Notes under the pieces: generated by a model
What the model was told of the DNA's origin: nothing
What the model saw: the letters and a program-made list of their open reading frames with translations, nothing else
Database searches by the model: none
Source of the DNA: Eggerthellaceae bacterium
Lineage (GTDB): Bacteria > Actinomycetota > Coriobacteriia > Coriobacteriales > Eggerthellaceae
Direction of reading: 5' to 3'
NCBI GenBank assembly: GCA_003452695.1
Contig: DMNP01000120.1
Span: 1 to 19,670, forward strand
DNA: 19,670 nucleotides
Translations under genes and position numbers: made by a program
In this document: positions 1 to 6,203 of the stretch, one piece after another
How the letters are laid out: every line of letters begins with the position of its first letter
Position numbering within the stretch: the first letter of the stretch is position 1

Positions 1-63
1 GCGCATTTCATGCAATCTGATGCACGTGCACGGCAATTCTGCATCAAATTGCACGAAATGCGC
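1..63. repeat. 24-bp inverted repeat downstream of the DUF2064 gene
   Basis: Bases 1-24 and 40-63 are reverse complements with two mismatches (at 10 and 17), separated by 15 bases that include part of the palindrome TGCACGTGCA (21-30). The element touches the window edge, so the arms may continue. It lies 64 bases past the stop codon of the minus-strand gene and could form a long hairpin at the end of that transcript. No T-run is visible inside the window, so it is called an extragenic palindrome rather than a proven terminator. Confidence 0.7.
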
Positions 64-126
64 GGTTTGGGGAGGGTGACAGAAGGGATGCGGCTGCTCC
101 CTTGTTGGCTATTGCCTCCGCCGCCG

Positions 127-1182
127 CTACTGCTGTGGCGTGTCGATGTGGTTGCGCGGGTCGCGCAGGTCGTTCGGCGCCACGCGTACTTCGCGGAAGC
201 CCAGCTCGGCGAAGGCCTTGGCTGTGCGCCATGGCGGGCAGATGTCGTCGGAGCCCGCGCAGTAGGCAAGCGCATGCACGAGCGTTACGTTGTGGAAGAA
301 GTCGGCCATGGTGTCCACGTCGGGAATCGGCGGTAGCCAGAGCGCCGGCAATCCCGCGTTGCTCGCCTTGTGAATGTAGGCCGGCAGCACGGTCAGGCCT
401 TCGCGGTTGTAGAACACGCCCGTGTGCGAAAAGTCGGTTTCGCGCGTCCATCCGATAACCGAAACGCCCATCTCCTGGTCGGGTGCGAGCACGATGCCGC
501 CGTCCGGCATGTTGCACAGGCGGTGCAGCTGCTCGAAGCCGAACCGCACGTCGGCCTTGGTCAGCGCCGGCATGTCGGCCCCCATGGAAAGGATGCAGTC
601 GGCCCCTCGATCCCAGCATTGCTGGAAGGCGTGGTTGTAATGCTCGTCGAAGTCGGCTCCCTCGTCGGCGATGAACGTTATGGGCCGAGGCCATTCGCCT
701 GCGTCTTCGAAGAGCTTGCGCATCACTTCCACGTTGGAGGCCGGCGTCGTCGAAATAACCAGTTCATAAGTATCTTTCACGCCCGCGCCCGCCGCGCCCG
801 CACCCGCGCCCGTCGCGCCCGCCGCGCCCGCACCCGCGCCCGTCGCGCCCGCCGCGCCCGCACCCGCGCCCGCCGCGCCCGCACCCGCGCCCGTCGCGTC
901 CGCCGCGCCCGCACCCGCGCCCGTCGCGCCCGCCGCGCCCGCACCCGCGCCCGCCGCGCCCGCGCCCGCGCTCGCTCCCGCCGCGTCCGCGTCTGCCCGT
1001 GCCTCCAAATCGGCCAGCGCTGCGCAGATAATCTCGACCACATCGAACAGCATGCAGTGGTACAGGTGCGCCGCCGTCTCGGGTGGGAACATGCCGTCCT
1101 TCAGCACCGAAAGCCGTGTCTTCACCAGCCCCGTTTCCGGCACCTTCGAAAACAGCAGCACCACGTTCTTCCGTTCGCGCAT
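127..1182 (-). CDS. DUF2064 / TIGR04282-type glycosyltransferase (CofC/MobA-like fold) with Gly-Ala repeat insert
   Basis: 351-residue protein of the DUF2064 family, whose members resemble nucleotide-sugar and CofC-type nucleotidyltransferases; the substrate here is unknown. The start at 1182 is preferred over an in-frame ATG at 1230 because GGGAGG lies six bases upstream of it, and the family's N-terminal motif follows at once: VVLLFSKVPETGLVKTRLS (residues 7-25). Later motifs are LSMGADMPAL, a DxP-type acidic site; APDQEMGVSVIGW, where many relatives have DGGY, so this site is divergent; and PPIPDVDTMAD near the C-terminus. Residues about 66-134 are an in-frame Ala/Gly/Thr repeat between a helix and a beta strand. 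Without it the protein is about 282 residues, slightly longer than typical members. It is transcribed divergently from mazG. The family is fairly certain, the reaction is not. Confidence 0.8.
   Translation of the reverse strand: MRERKNVVLLFSKVPETGLVKTRLSVLKDGMFPPETAAHLYHCMLFDVVEIICAALADLEARADADAAGASAGAGAAGAGAGAAGATGAGAGAADATGAGAGAAGAGAGAAGATGAGAGAAGATGAGAGAAGAGVKDTYELVISTTPASNVEVMRKLFEDAGEWPRPITFIADEGADFDEHYNHAFQQCWDRGADCILSMGADMPALTKADVRFGFEQLHRLCNMPDGGIVLAPDQEMGVSVIGWTRETDFSHTGVFYNREGLTVLPAYIHKASNAGLPALWLPPIPDVDTMADFFHNVTLVHALAYCAGSDDICPPWRTAKAFAELGFREVRVAPNDLRDPRNHIDTPQQ
780..985. repeat. 30-bp-period GC-rich tandem repeat inside the DUF2064 gene
   Basis: The plus strand is a run of CGCCCGCACCCGCGCCCGTC-type units, nearly pure C and G, with a main period of 30 bases and some 21-base partial units. 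On the coding strand it gives repeated GAGAGAAGAT (one copy has D for G). The length is a multiple of three and keeps the reading frame. Such tracts change copy number easily by slippage, so length is likely to differ between strains. Confidence 0.85.
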
Positions 1183-1218
1183 AATCGGCCTCCCATCCCT
1201 CGGCTTAAACAAAACTAG

Positions 1219-1227
1219 ACTGTACCA
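1219..1227 (-). promoter_or_regulatory. possible extended -10 promoter for the DUF2064 gene
   Basis: On the minus strand TGGTACAGT fits the extended -10 form TGn-TAnnnT. It lies 37 bases upstream of the start at 1182. No good -35 is seen 16-18 bases further upstream, so this is only a candidate. Confidence 0.3.
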
Positions 1228-1249
1228 CACTGCGAGGGGCGTTACGCTC

Positions 1250-1542
1250 TATGCAGCCCGGCATGCTGGGGCAAGGGAGCAGCGGGCATCTGTACATCAG
1301 CGGACGAGCCTATGCAGCCCGGCGGGCTGGGGCAAGTGGGTGCAAACGATTCCGCAGGGGCCGAGCGCCCGAAAAACAAGCCGGTGGCTCGTTTTCAGCG
1401 AGGCCGGGCACGCGCGAGTTTGCCCCCGCGCTGGCTTGAAACCTTTGTCGGCAACGTTACGATAGTCCTTTGGACCTAAATCCCGTTAAACACAAAAGCG
1501 AAGCCGAATCCAAGCGAACGTCCCCTTGCCCCAGCTCGCCGG
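1250..1542. repeat. three copies of a short dispersed motif in the divergent intergenic region
   Basis: Copies at 1250-1275 and 1311-1336 are direct repeats, 26 bases with two differences, sharing TATGCAGCCCGGC and GCTGGGGCAAG. A third copy of the core lies inverted at 1525-1542 (CCGGCGAGCTGGGGCAAG on the minus strand). They sit in the roughly 500-base gap between the divergent DUF2064 and mazG genes. No gene or known RNA was recognised in this gap. Confidence 0.6.
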
Positions 1543-1627
1543 ACGGTCGAGCAAGAGAAAGGCGTGTTACGAACAGCGCGACCAGAGGATGCTAAGCGGG
1601 ACTATCCTCTTTGGCATCTGTTTTGGA

Positions 1628-1636
1628 TGATACAAT
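1628..1636 (+). promoter_or_regulatory. extended -10 promoter candidate for mazG operon
   Basis: TGATACAAT is a close match to the extended -10 consensus TGnTATAAT and lies 47 bases before the mazG start. TTGGCA at 1611-1616 resembles a -35 box but is only 14 bases away, too close for a normal spacer. The extended -10 could compensate for this. A ribosome binding site (AAAGGAAG, about 1670-1677) precedes the ATG. Confidence 0.4.
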
Positions 1637-1683
1637 TCTCGCCCGATTGGATTTCCGTGGAACGACCGTGAAAGGAAGCCCCG

Positions 1684-2856
1684 ATGGCCGAACATGACCA
1701 TCCCGCATTCGACAACTTCGTGGAAACCGTGGCCAAGCTGAGGTCGCCCGATGGCGGCTGCCCGTGGAACCGCGCCCAGACGCACGCGTCCATTGGCGAT
1801 TACATGATCGAAGAGGCCTACGAGGCGCTGGACGCCATTCAGGCGGGCGATGCCGAACACCTGCGCGAAGAGCTGGGAGATGTGCTGCTGCAGGTCGTGC
1901 TGCACAGCCAGATTGCCGCCGACGCAGGTGAGTTCACCATAGACGACGTGTGCGCGGATATAAACGAGAAGATGGTCCGTCGTCACCCCCACGTGTTCGG
2001 CGACGTGCGTGCTGAAAACGCGAACGAGGTGGCCGACCTGTGGGAGCAGGTGAAGCTGGCCGAAAAGGAAGCGAAGGCCGCACGCGCTGCCGAGCGGGCG
2101 CGTGTTGCAACCGAGGAAGGCGCGGGTGCTGGCCCGATGGGCGTGGCTGGCGGGGATGCGGCAGGGGGTTCGGCTGCCGACGCGGTTTCGGATGGCTCCG
2201 ATTCGCTGCCCAGCTTGCTCGACGACGTGCCGACCCACTTTCCGGCCCTGTTGCAGGCCCAGAAGATTTCGCGGCGCGCCGTGGCGGCCGGTTTCGAATG
2301 GGAAGCCCTGGCCGACGTGTGGGAAAAGGTGGCCGAAGAACGCGCCGAGCTGGAAGAGGCGTACGCTGCCGCCCCCAAGACTCCCGATGGAAAGGTGCTG
2401 AAGAGCGCCGACGGCGAAGTTGCCGCTGCCGAAGCAAGCGCGCCGGTCTCCATCAGCTCCAACGCAGCATCGACTCCCGGCTCCACCTCCGCGGGCACCA
2501 TCGCCCCCGCAGGCACCGACGCCCACACGGGCACCATCGCCCCCGCGGGCGCCGTCCCCGCGGGCGCCGCCCGCGCGAGCACCGCTGGCTCGCCCGCAAC
2601 AACCCTCGCTCCCACGAACCCCGACGCCCTCGTTAATGCAGTCGAAATGGAATTTGGCGACCTGCTCTTCGCGCTGGTAAACGTTGCGCGCAAAATGGGC
2701 ATCGACGCTGAAAGCGCCCTGCGCGCGTCCAACGCCAAGTTCCGCCGCCGCTGGGCGGCCATGGAACGCGCCGCGCGCGACCGCGCAACCAGCGTCGAGG
2801 AACTGTCCACCGACGAGATGGAACGCTTGTGGCAACAGGCCAAGGAGGAAGAGTAG
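1684..2856 (+). CDS. mazG: Nucleoside triphosphate pyrophosphohydrolase MazG with two low-complexity inserts
   Basis: MazG cleaves NTPs and dNTPs to the monophosphate and pyrophosphate, clearing abnormal nucleotides; in E. coli it has been linked to lowering (p)ppGpp. The N-terminal MazG domain (residues about 8-105) has SPDGGCPWNRAQTH and the metal-binding EEAYE (43-47) and EELGD (62-66). The C-terminal domain begins with DVWEKVAEERAELEEA (211-226) and resumes at EMEFGDLLFALVNVARK (321-337), ending in LWQQAKEEE as in E. coli MazG. At 390 residues it is far longer than the usual about 260. The excess is an Ala/Gly linker at about 139-172 and an Ala/Pro/Gly/Thr segment at about 231-315 that splits the C-terminal domain between its first two helices. 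Catalytic acidic residues look intact. The stop codon abuts the next start, so the two genes are probably translated together. Confidence 0.93.
   Translation: MAEHDHPAFDNFVETVAKLRSPDGGCPWNRAQTHASIGDYMIEEAYEALDAIQAGDAEHLREELGDVLLQVVLHSQIAADAGEFTIDDVCADINEKMVRRHPHVFGDVRAENANEVADLWEQVKLAEKEAKAARAAERARVATEEGAGAGPMGVAGGDAAGGSAADAVSDGSDSLPSLLDDVPTHFPALLQAQKISRRAVAAGFEWEALADVWEKVAEERAELEEAYAAAPKTPDGKVLKSADGEVAAAEASAPVSISSNAASTPGSTSAGTIAPAGTDAHTGTIAPAGAVPAGAARASTAGSPATTLAPTNPDALVNAVEMEFGDLLFALVNVARKMGIDAESALRASNAKFRRRWAAMERAARDRATSVEELSTDEMERLWQQAKEEE
2374..2628. repeat. low-complexity insert in the C-terminal MazG domain
   Basis: This segment encodes roughly residues 231-315 of MazG. It contains imperfect repeats of GTIAPAG and AVPAGAA coded by GC-rich units such as GGCACCATCGCCCCCGC. 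It interrupts two helices that form one four-helix MazG unit in family members, so it is probably a flexible surface loop. Confidence 0.7.
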
Positions 2857-3654
2857 ATGTCCAAGGCAGCCAGTCCCCAGCCCTCGACCGCCGAAAGCGG
2901 CATTCGCGTAACCCCCACTGGCGTGGTGCGCACCGCCGCCTGGAAGATCGTCCCGAGCGCCGACACCCTGGTGAAAGGCTCTACCCAAGAGCTGCTGCTG
3001 GATGCCGATGCGCTGGACCGCTACGAGGAATTCACGGCCGACATGCACACCATCCTGCAGAAATACGAGGCAGCCATGCGCGAAATGGCCGTACGTTTCG
3101 AAATTCTGGACCGCGACCTTTCCATCCGCCGCAAGCGCAACCCCATTCATCACATAGAATCGCGCATTAAATCGCCGATGAGCATCTACGACAAGCTGCT
3201 GCGCTACGGCAAGGAGCCGACCATCGCAAACCTCGAAGAATACCTGATGGACGTGGCTGGCGTGCGCGTTATCTGCTCGTACAAGAACGATGTGAAAAGC
3301 CTGATGGGCCTGCTGCGCCGCCAGGACGACCTGGAAATCGTGCGCATAAAGAACTATATCGAGAACCCCAAGCCCAACGGCTATCGCAGCCTGCACGCCA
3401 TCGTGCGTATTCCCGTGTACTTCATGGACAGCAAGGAAATGGTGCCCGTGGAAGTGCAGATCCGCACCATTGCCATGGACTATTGGGCATCGCTGGAACA
3501 CGACCTGAAGTACAAGGCCATTGCGGAAACCAAGGGCCTGGACGTAGCCGCCGAGCTGCTGCAGTGCGCCAAGACCATCGAGGAAATCGAAGAGCGCATG
3601 CAAGTGCTTGCCAACGCCCTGGACGCCGGCGCCAAATCCCCCAAGCCCCGCTAG
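2857..3654 (+). CDS. Small alarmone synthetase (RelQ/YjbM-like GTP pyrophosphokinase)
   Basis: 265-residue single-domain (p)ppGpp synthetase, which transfers pyrophosphate from ATP to GDP or GTP. It lacks the hydrolase, TGS and ACT domains of long Rel enzymes. RelA/SpoT synthetase motifs are in order: HHIESRIKSPMSIYDK (98-113), the Mg-binding MDVAGVRVIC (131-140, Asp132), NPKPNGYRSLH (170-180), VEVQIRT (198-204, with catalytic-type Glu199) and DYWASLEHDLKYK (208-220). About 50 extra N-terminal residues precede the first helix compared with B. subtilis RelQ, and the last ten residues are Pro/Lys-rich. ATG follows the mazG stop codon directly (TAGATG), with AAGGAGG inside the mazG 3' end as ribosome binding site. 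Coupling to MazG suggests shared control of nucleotide pools. Confidence 0.92.
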   Translation: MSKAASPQPSTAESGIRVTPTGVVRTAAWKIVPSADTLVKGSTQELLLDADALDRYEEFTADMHTILQKYEAAMREMAVRFEILDRDLSIRRKRNPIHHIESRIKSPMSIYDKLLRYGKEPTIANLEEYLMDVAGVRVICSYKNDVKSLMGLLRRQDDLEIVRIKNYIENPKPNGYRSLHAIVRIPVYFMDSKEMVPVEVQIRTIAMDYWASLEHDLKYKAIAETKGLDVAAELLQCAKTIEEIEERMQVLANALDAGAKSPKPR

Positions 3655-3691
3655 CCCCGCTGCCCCCGCCGGCCGCGCCGCCCCCGCCGGC

Positions 3692-3725
3692 CGCGCAAAA
3701 ACCGACCAAGGTCGGTTTTTGCGCG
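3692..3725. terminator. intrinsic terminator after the mazG-alarmone synthetase operon, bidirectional form
   Basis: A perfect 16-bp inverted repeat (3692-3707 and 3710-3725) with a two-base centre. The GC core CCGACC/GGTCGG is flanked by AAAAA on the left and TTTTT on the right, so it can terminate on either strand. It sits 37 bases after the stop codon at 3654, following a C-rich run. Confidence 0.85.
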
Positions 3726-3727
3726 AA

Positions 3728-3826
3728 CTTTTCCCGCAATTGCACCAACCTTCCGTCATGATAGACGAGGTCCAGCACGCGCCCGAACTCTTCCCGCATC
3801 CCGGGCTCTTCCTATATCTTAAGTAA
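3728..3826 (+). pseudogene. remnant of a DUF4143-type AAA ATPase (Walker B segment)
   Basis: In one frame this reads LFPQLHQPSVMIDEVQHAPE followed by LFPHPGLFLYLK and a stop. The VMIDEVQHAPELFP part matches the Walker B region typical of AAA_14/DUF4143 ATPases (P-x-hhIDEVQ-x-APEL). No Walker A is found upstream, because the frame runs straight into the terminator, and no C-terminal domain follows. It is best read as the leftover of a deleted ATPase gene. The intact homologous family member lies at 7507-8781. The match is by motif only and the fragment is short. Confidence 0.5.
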
Positions 3827-3844
3827 GCGCCGGTTTATCATGCC

Positions 3845-3993
3845 GGCCCAGGCCGTGCGTGGCGGCACGCTTCGCGTTCAAGCCGCGTTTGTCCATGCCA
3901 ATGGGCGCATTCGATTTTCACGCGAATCGTGCTCGCCATGCGCGGCCTGGCCTCGACAGCATAAATCGATGATTGCCTAAGCAAGCATCGATT
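3845..3993. repeat. two hairpin-forming inverted repeats in gene-free DNA
   Basis: The first pair is 3845-3863 with 3935-3952: 18 pairs with one bulge, and the two non-Watson-Crick positions are both G-T. The second pair is 3964-3976 with 3981-3993 (AATCGATGATTGC and GCAAGCATCGATT): 13 bases, one mismatch, loop CTAA. Neither is followed by a T-run. They may be parts of a decayed repeat or a structured transcript; no coding sense was found here. Confidence 0.5.
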
Positions 3994-4090
3994 GACGCCG
4001 TCGGGGCCTAATCCCCAAAGCGAACCGAGCGATGAGCGCTTGCGGCGAAGCAAGCTGGCCATTGCGGCTCTCGAATTGCCGTCGCTCGCA

Positions 4091-4277
4091 CGGGAATCGC
4101 CCCGATTTGTCCCAAAAGCCGAGTTTTGTATGTGCAATCGGTTGTTCTTGGGCGCCTGGCAATAACGCGACCTGGCCAAATGCTCGCAGCCACCGCGATG
4201 AGGCGCGATTTGGTGCCCATCTTCGTGTCGTTCTACATACAAAACTCGGCTTTTGGGACAAATCGGGGCGATTTCCG
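4091..4277. repeat. 43-bp near-perfect inverted repeat with 101-bp spacer
   Basis: Arm 4091-4133 and arm 4235-4277 are reverse complements with one mismatch. The arms contain ATCGCCCCGATTTGTCCCAA and AAGCCGAGTTTTGTATGT. The short open frames across it (reading SQKPSFVC on one side, TKLGFWDKSG on the other) arise from the two arms and are not credible genes. The size and structure fit a small non-autonomous element or dispersed repeat, but no clear target duplication is seen at the borders. Confidence 0.75.
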
Positions 4278-4954
4278 CGCTAGACGCTGCTTAATCTGCC
4301 TGCCGCCCCATTCATCCGCTGCCGAACCGTTCCGCGCCCTCCTTTTGATGGTGAGGGGGTTGCGTCGCCTCCGAGCATTCGTACGCCGGCAGTCGGTGCC
4401 CCACCCCCACGTCTAAAAGAGCCAGAGAATAATAATTTGAATCCTCATCTTGCGAGAGCGTCGTTCAAAGCCTGCGCTTATGCTTAGAATGGGGATTCGA
4501 AAATAATTATTTGCAGATACGATATTCCAGTTCAGCGAGCTGCGTTTTCGCATCAATTGGCATTTCTGGACTCCCCATGCGGCCCACAGGTATAAAAGTA
4601 GTGCAATAATCCCAGAGCAAACGGCGATTCTCGAAAGCTTCCATGGTCAGGCAGATCGCTTTCGCTTATATCAAGATGGCGTCCCGCAGGCCACAGGCGC
4701 ACGACCGAAAGCGGAGAGTTCCTGCGCCGCCATGCGCGGCTATCTCCTGAGCGGCCTTCGCGGCGCTGGCGAGACCCCGCTGCTACGAAGGCGGGCGCAA
4801 GCCTGCTGGAATCGAGCGATTGTTGCGCAACAGCATGGCTCAATGTCATGGCAGCATTTCCTTGTAGCGAAGTCGGTCGAGACGTTTGCGAGATTTATGA
4901 AACCGGAAAAGCAACGAAGCGCAACGGCGAGGACGAGGGCGGAGGTAGACGGAA
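4278..4954. other. gene-free stretch upstream of the secreted FnIII protein
   Basis: No convincing gene was found on either strand; open frames lack ribosome binding sites and familiar motifs. It holds an imperfect AT-rich inverted repeat (4428-4448 with 4489-4511, spacer 40 bases) built from AATAATAATTTGAATCC and its complement. It also holds the palindrome TGTTGCGCAACA (4821-4832), 134 bases before the next start. It may be the long leader of the next gene or decayed mobile DNA. Confidence 0.5.
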
Positions 4955-5794
4955 ATGAACGCAACGAAAGGCAAGGCAACGATTTGCGCCAATTTGCTGG
5001 TAAGCTGGCTGCTCGTCTTGGGGATTGCCGCTGGCTTGGGGGCCGGTCAGGCTTATGCAGTTACCGATGCGGGGCAGGCAACTGTTCAAGGAAGTGCAAC
5101 TGATTCGATGCAGGCAGGGGGCCAGGGTCTGATGGCATACTCTTTGCAACCCCAGGCCGGATCTGTTTCGAAGCCCGCAAAGGCCAAGGTGAAAGCGAAG
5201 CGTTTATCATCCAACCGGGTGCTAACCGTAAAGGCATCTGGCTCGAAGGTGGCCAAGGGCTACGAATACAAGATTGCCCGGAACGCCAAATTCACCTCGG
5301 GTGTAAAGACGAAGGTGCTGGCCAGCAAACGGTGCACGTTCAAGGGCCTGAAGAAAGGCGCGGCCTATTACGTGAAGGCGCGCGCGTACAGGATGTCGGA
5401 CGGCAAGAAGGTTTGGGGCTCGTGGTCGAGGGCGAAAAAGCTCGAATCGAAGCGCGTCTGGAAATCGAAATGGGCCATGTTCTTGTCGGGATTGAACGGA
5501 AAGGCGAAGGTGCGGTTTGTCGGCAACAAGCTTATTGTCACGAGCAAGGTCGATTACTACAACATGAATGGCGGGCGATATACCAAGTCTCCCTACAAGC
5601 AGAACGTTTTCAGGCTGAGGCCCAACAGCTTCATCGGCGAATACTGCGATGGTCCGCATCGCTACAGCTCGCAGTTCAGGATGAGCAGGGCCGCCTTCGC
5701 CAAAGCCGCGAGTACGAAGCCCTATGGAATGTGGGCCGAGGTGCAGATAGAGGTTAAGAACGGGTACGTGAAGGACGCGCGCCTCATGTTCTGA
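4955..5794 (+). CDS. Secreted protein with fibronectin type III-like domain
   Basis: 279 residues. A signal peptide is clear: Lys-containing N-terminus, hydrophobic core LLVSWLLVLGIAAGLG, and likely cleavage after GQAYA (residue 35). A spacer of about 40 residues follows. Residues about 78-165 resemble a fibronectin III domain (GYEYKIARNAKFTSGVKTKV, then CTFKGLKKGAAYYVKARAY, then KKVWGSWS), a type common in surface proteins of Coriobacteriia and Firmicutes. The last about 110 residues (from KSKWAMFLSGLNGKAKVRF) were not recognised. The protein is very Lys-rich, so the mature form is strongly basic. The start is set by GGAGG at 4941-4945. No membrane anchor or sorting signal is seen, so it is probably released or bound non-covalently. 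Function unknown. Confidence 0.8.
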   Translation: MNATKGKATICANLLVSWLLVLGIAAGLGAGQAYAVTDAGQATVQGSATDSMQAGGQGLMAYSLQPQAGSVSKPAKAKVKAKRLSSNRVLTVKASGSKVAKGYEYKIARNAKFTSGVKTKVLASKRCTFKGLKKGAAYYVKARAYRMSDGKKVWGSWSRAKKLESKRVWKSKWAMFLSGLNGKAKVRFVGNKLIVTSKVDYYNMNGGRYTKSPYKQNVFRLRPNSFIGEYCDGPHRYSSQFRMSRAAFAKAASTKPYGMWAEVQIEVKNGYVKDARLMF

Positions 5795-5840
5795 TTCCTG
5801 TACCGCGCTGCCTGACGCCCGCTGCACGCCGCCCGACTAG

Positions 5841-5875
5841 GGCCGCAAAAACCGGCCCGGTCGGTTTTTGCGGCC
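5841..5875. terminator. intrinsic terminator after the FnIII-like gene, bidirectional form
   Basis: 17-bp arms at 5841-5857 and 5859-5875 with one G-T pair. The core ACCGGCC/GGTCGGT is flanked by AAAAA and TTTTT, then by GGCCGC/GCGGCC. The layout is almost the same as the terminator at 3692-3725, so this looks like a standard terminator of the genome. It lies 46 bases after the stop codon at 5794. Confidence 0.8.
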
Positions 5876-6203
5876 GGGCGGTTTCTGCTCTTATCTGCGG
5901 CAAATCTTGCAGACAGTGTAGTATTCGTCGGAAAAGGAGGCGGCTGCGCGGAATGCGTCGAAGGAGCATTAAGCGGACGATTCTGGAACTGCGCAGCGAG
6001 TTCCTAGTAGTGGGAGCATGCATCAGCAAGCGGATTTATCGATGCGGACGGATTTGGTGCTAGGCGGGCTGGGGCTGGACGTATCCGCAAATCGGATGTT
6101 GCGCAAATAAGGCAGGAACCAACCCATGCTACCATTGCCGAAATCAAAATGGAACGTGGCGAGCAGTCCGGCTTGGATGATGGAAAACGTAAGGAGAGCG
6201 GAT
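5876..6203. other. leader region upstream of the YD-repeat secreted protein
   Basis: About 330 bases without a convincing gene. A 36-codon frame (5953-6063) begins 12 bases after AGGAGG but has no recognisable sequence and is not called. TGTTGCGCAA at 6097-6106 repeats the decamer found at 4821-4830 upstream of the other secreted gene. No convincing -35/-10 pair was found. Confidence 0.4.

Noticed and set aside
780..985. Possible CRISPR-like array
   Set aside because: Units are contiguous without unique spacers and code in frame for Gly-Ala repeats.
370..1218. 282-codon plus-strand frame over the DUF2064 gene, with Arg/Ala repeats
   Set aside because: The Arg/Ala-rich peptide is the complement of the Gly-Ala repeat; the minus strand has conserved family motifs and a good ribosome binding site.
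1567..3759. 730-codon open frame on the minus strand across mazG and the alarmone synthetase
   Set aside because: It is the antisense of two well-supported enzymes; GC-rich codon use keeps the opposite frame open. It has no recognisable domain and no sensible ribosome binding site.
3838..4416. Several small open frames over the 43-bp inverted repeat
   Set aside because: Their recognisable peptides come from the repeat arms read in both directions; no ribosome binding sites or conserved domains.
4553..4849. 98-codon minus-strand frame in the gene-free stretch
   Set aside because: No start signal or familiar motif; composition looks like chance open frame.
5953..6063. 36-codon frame after AGGAGG
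   Set aside because: The spacing of 12 bases is too long, the peptide is short and Arg-rich, and it resembles nothing known; kept only as a note.
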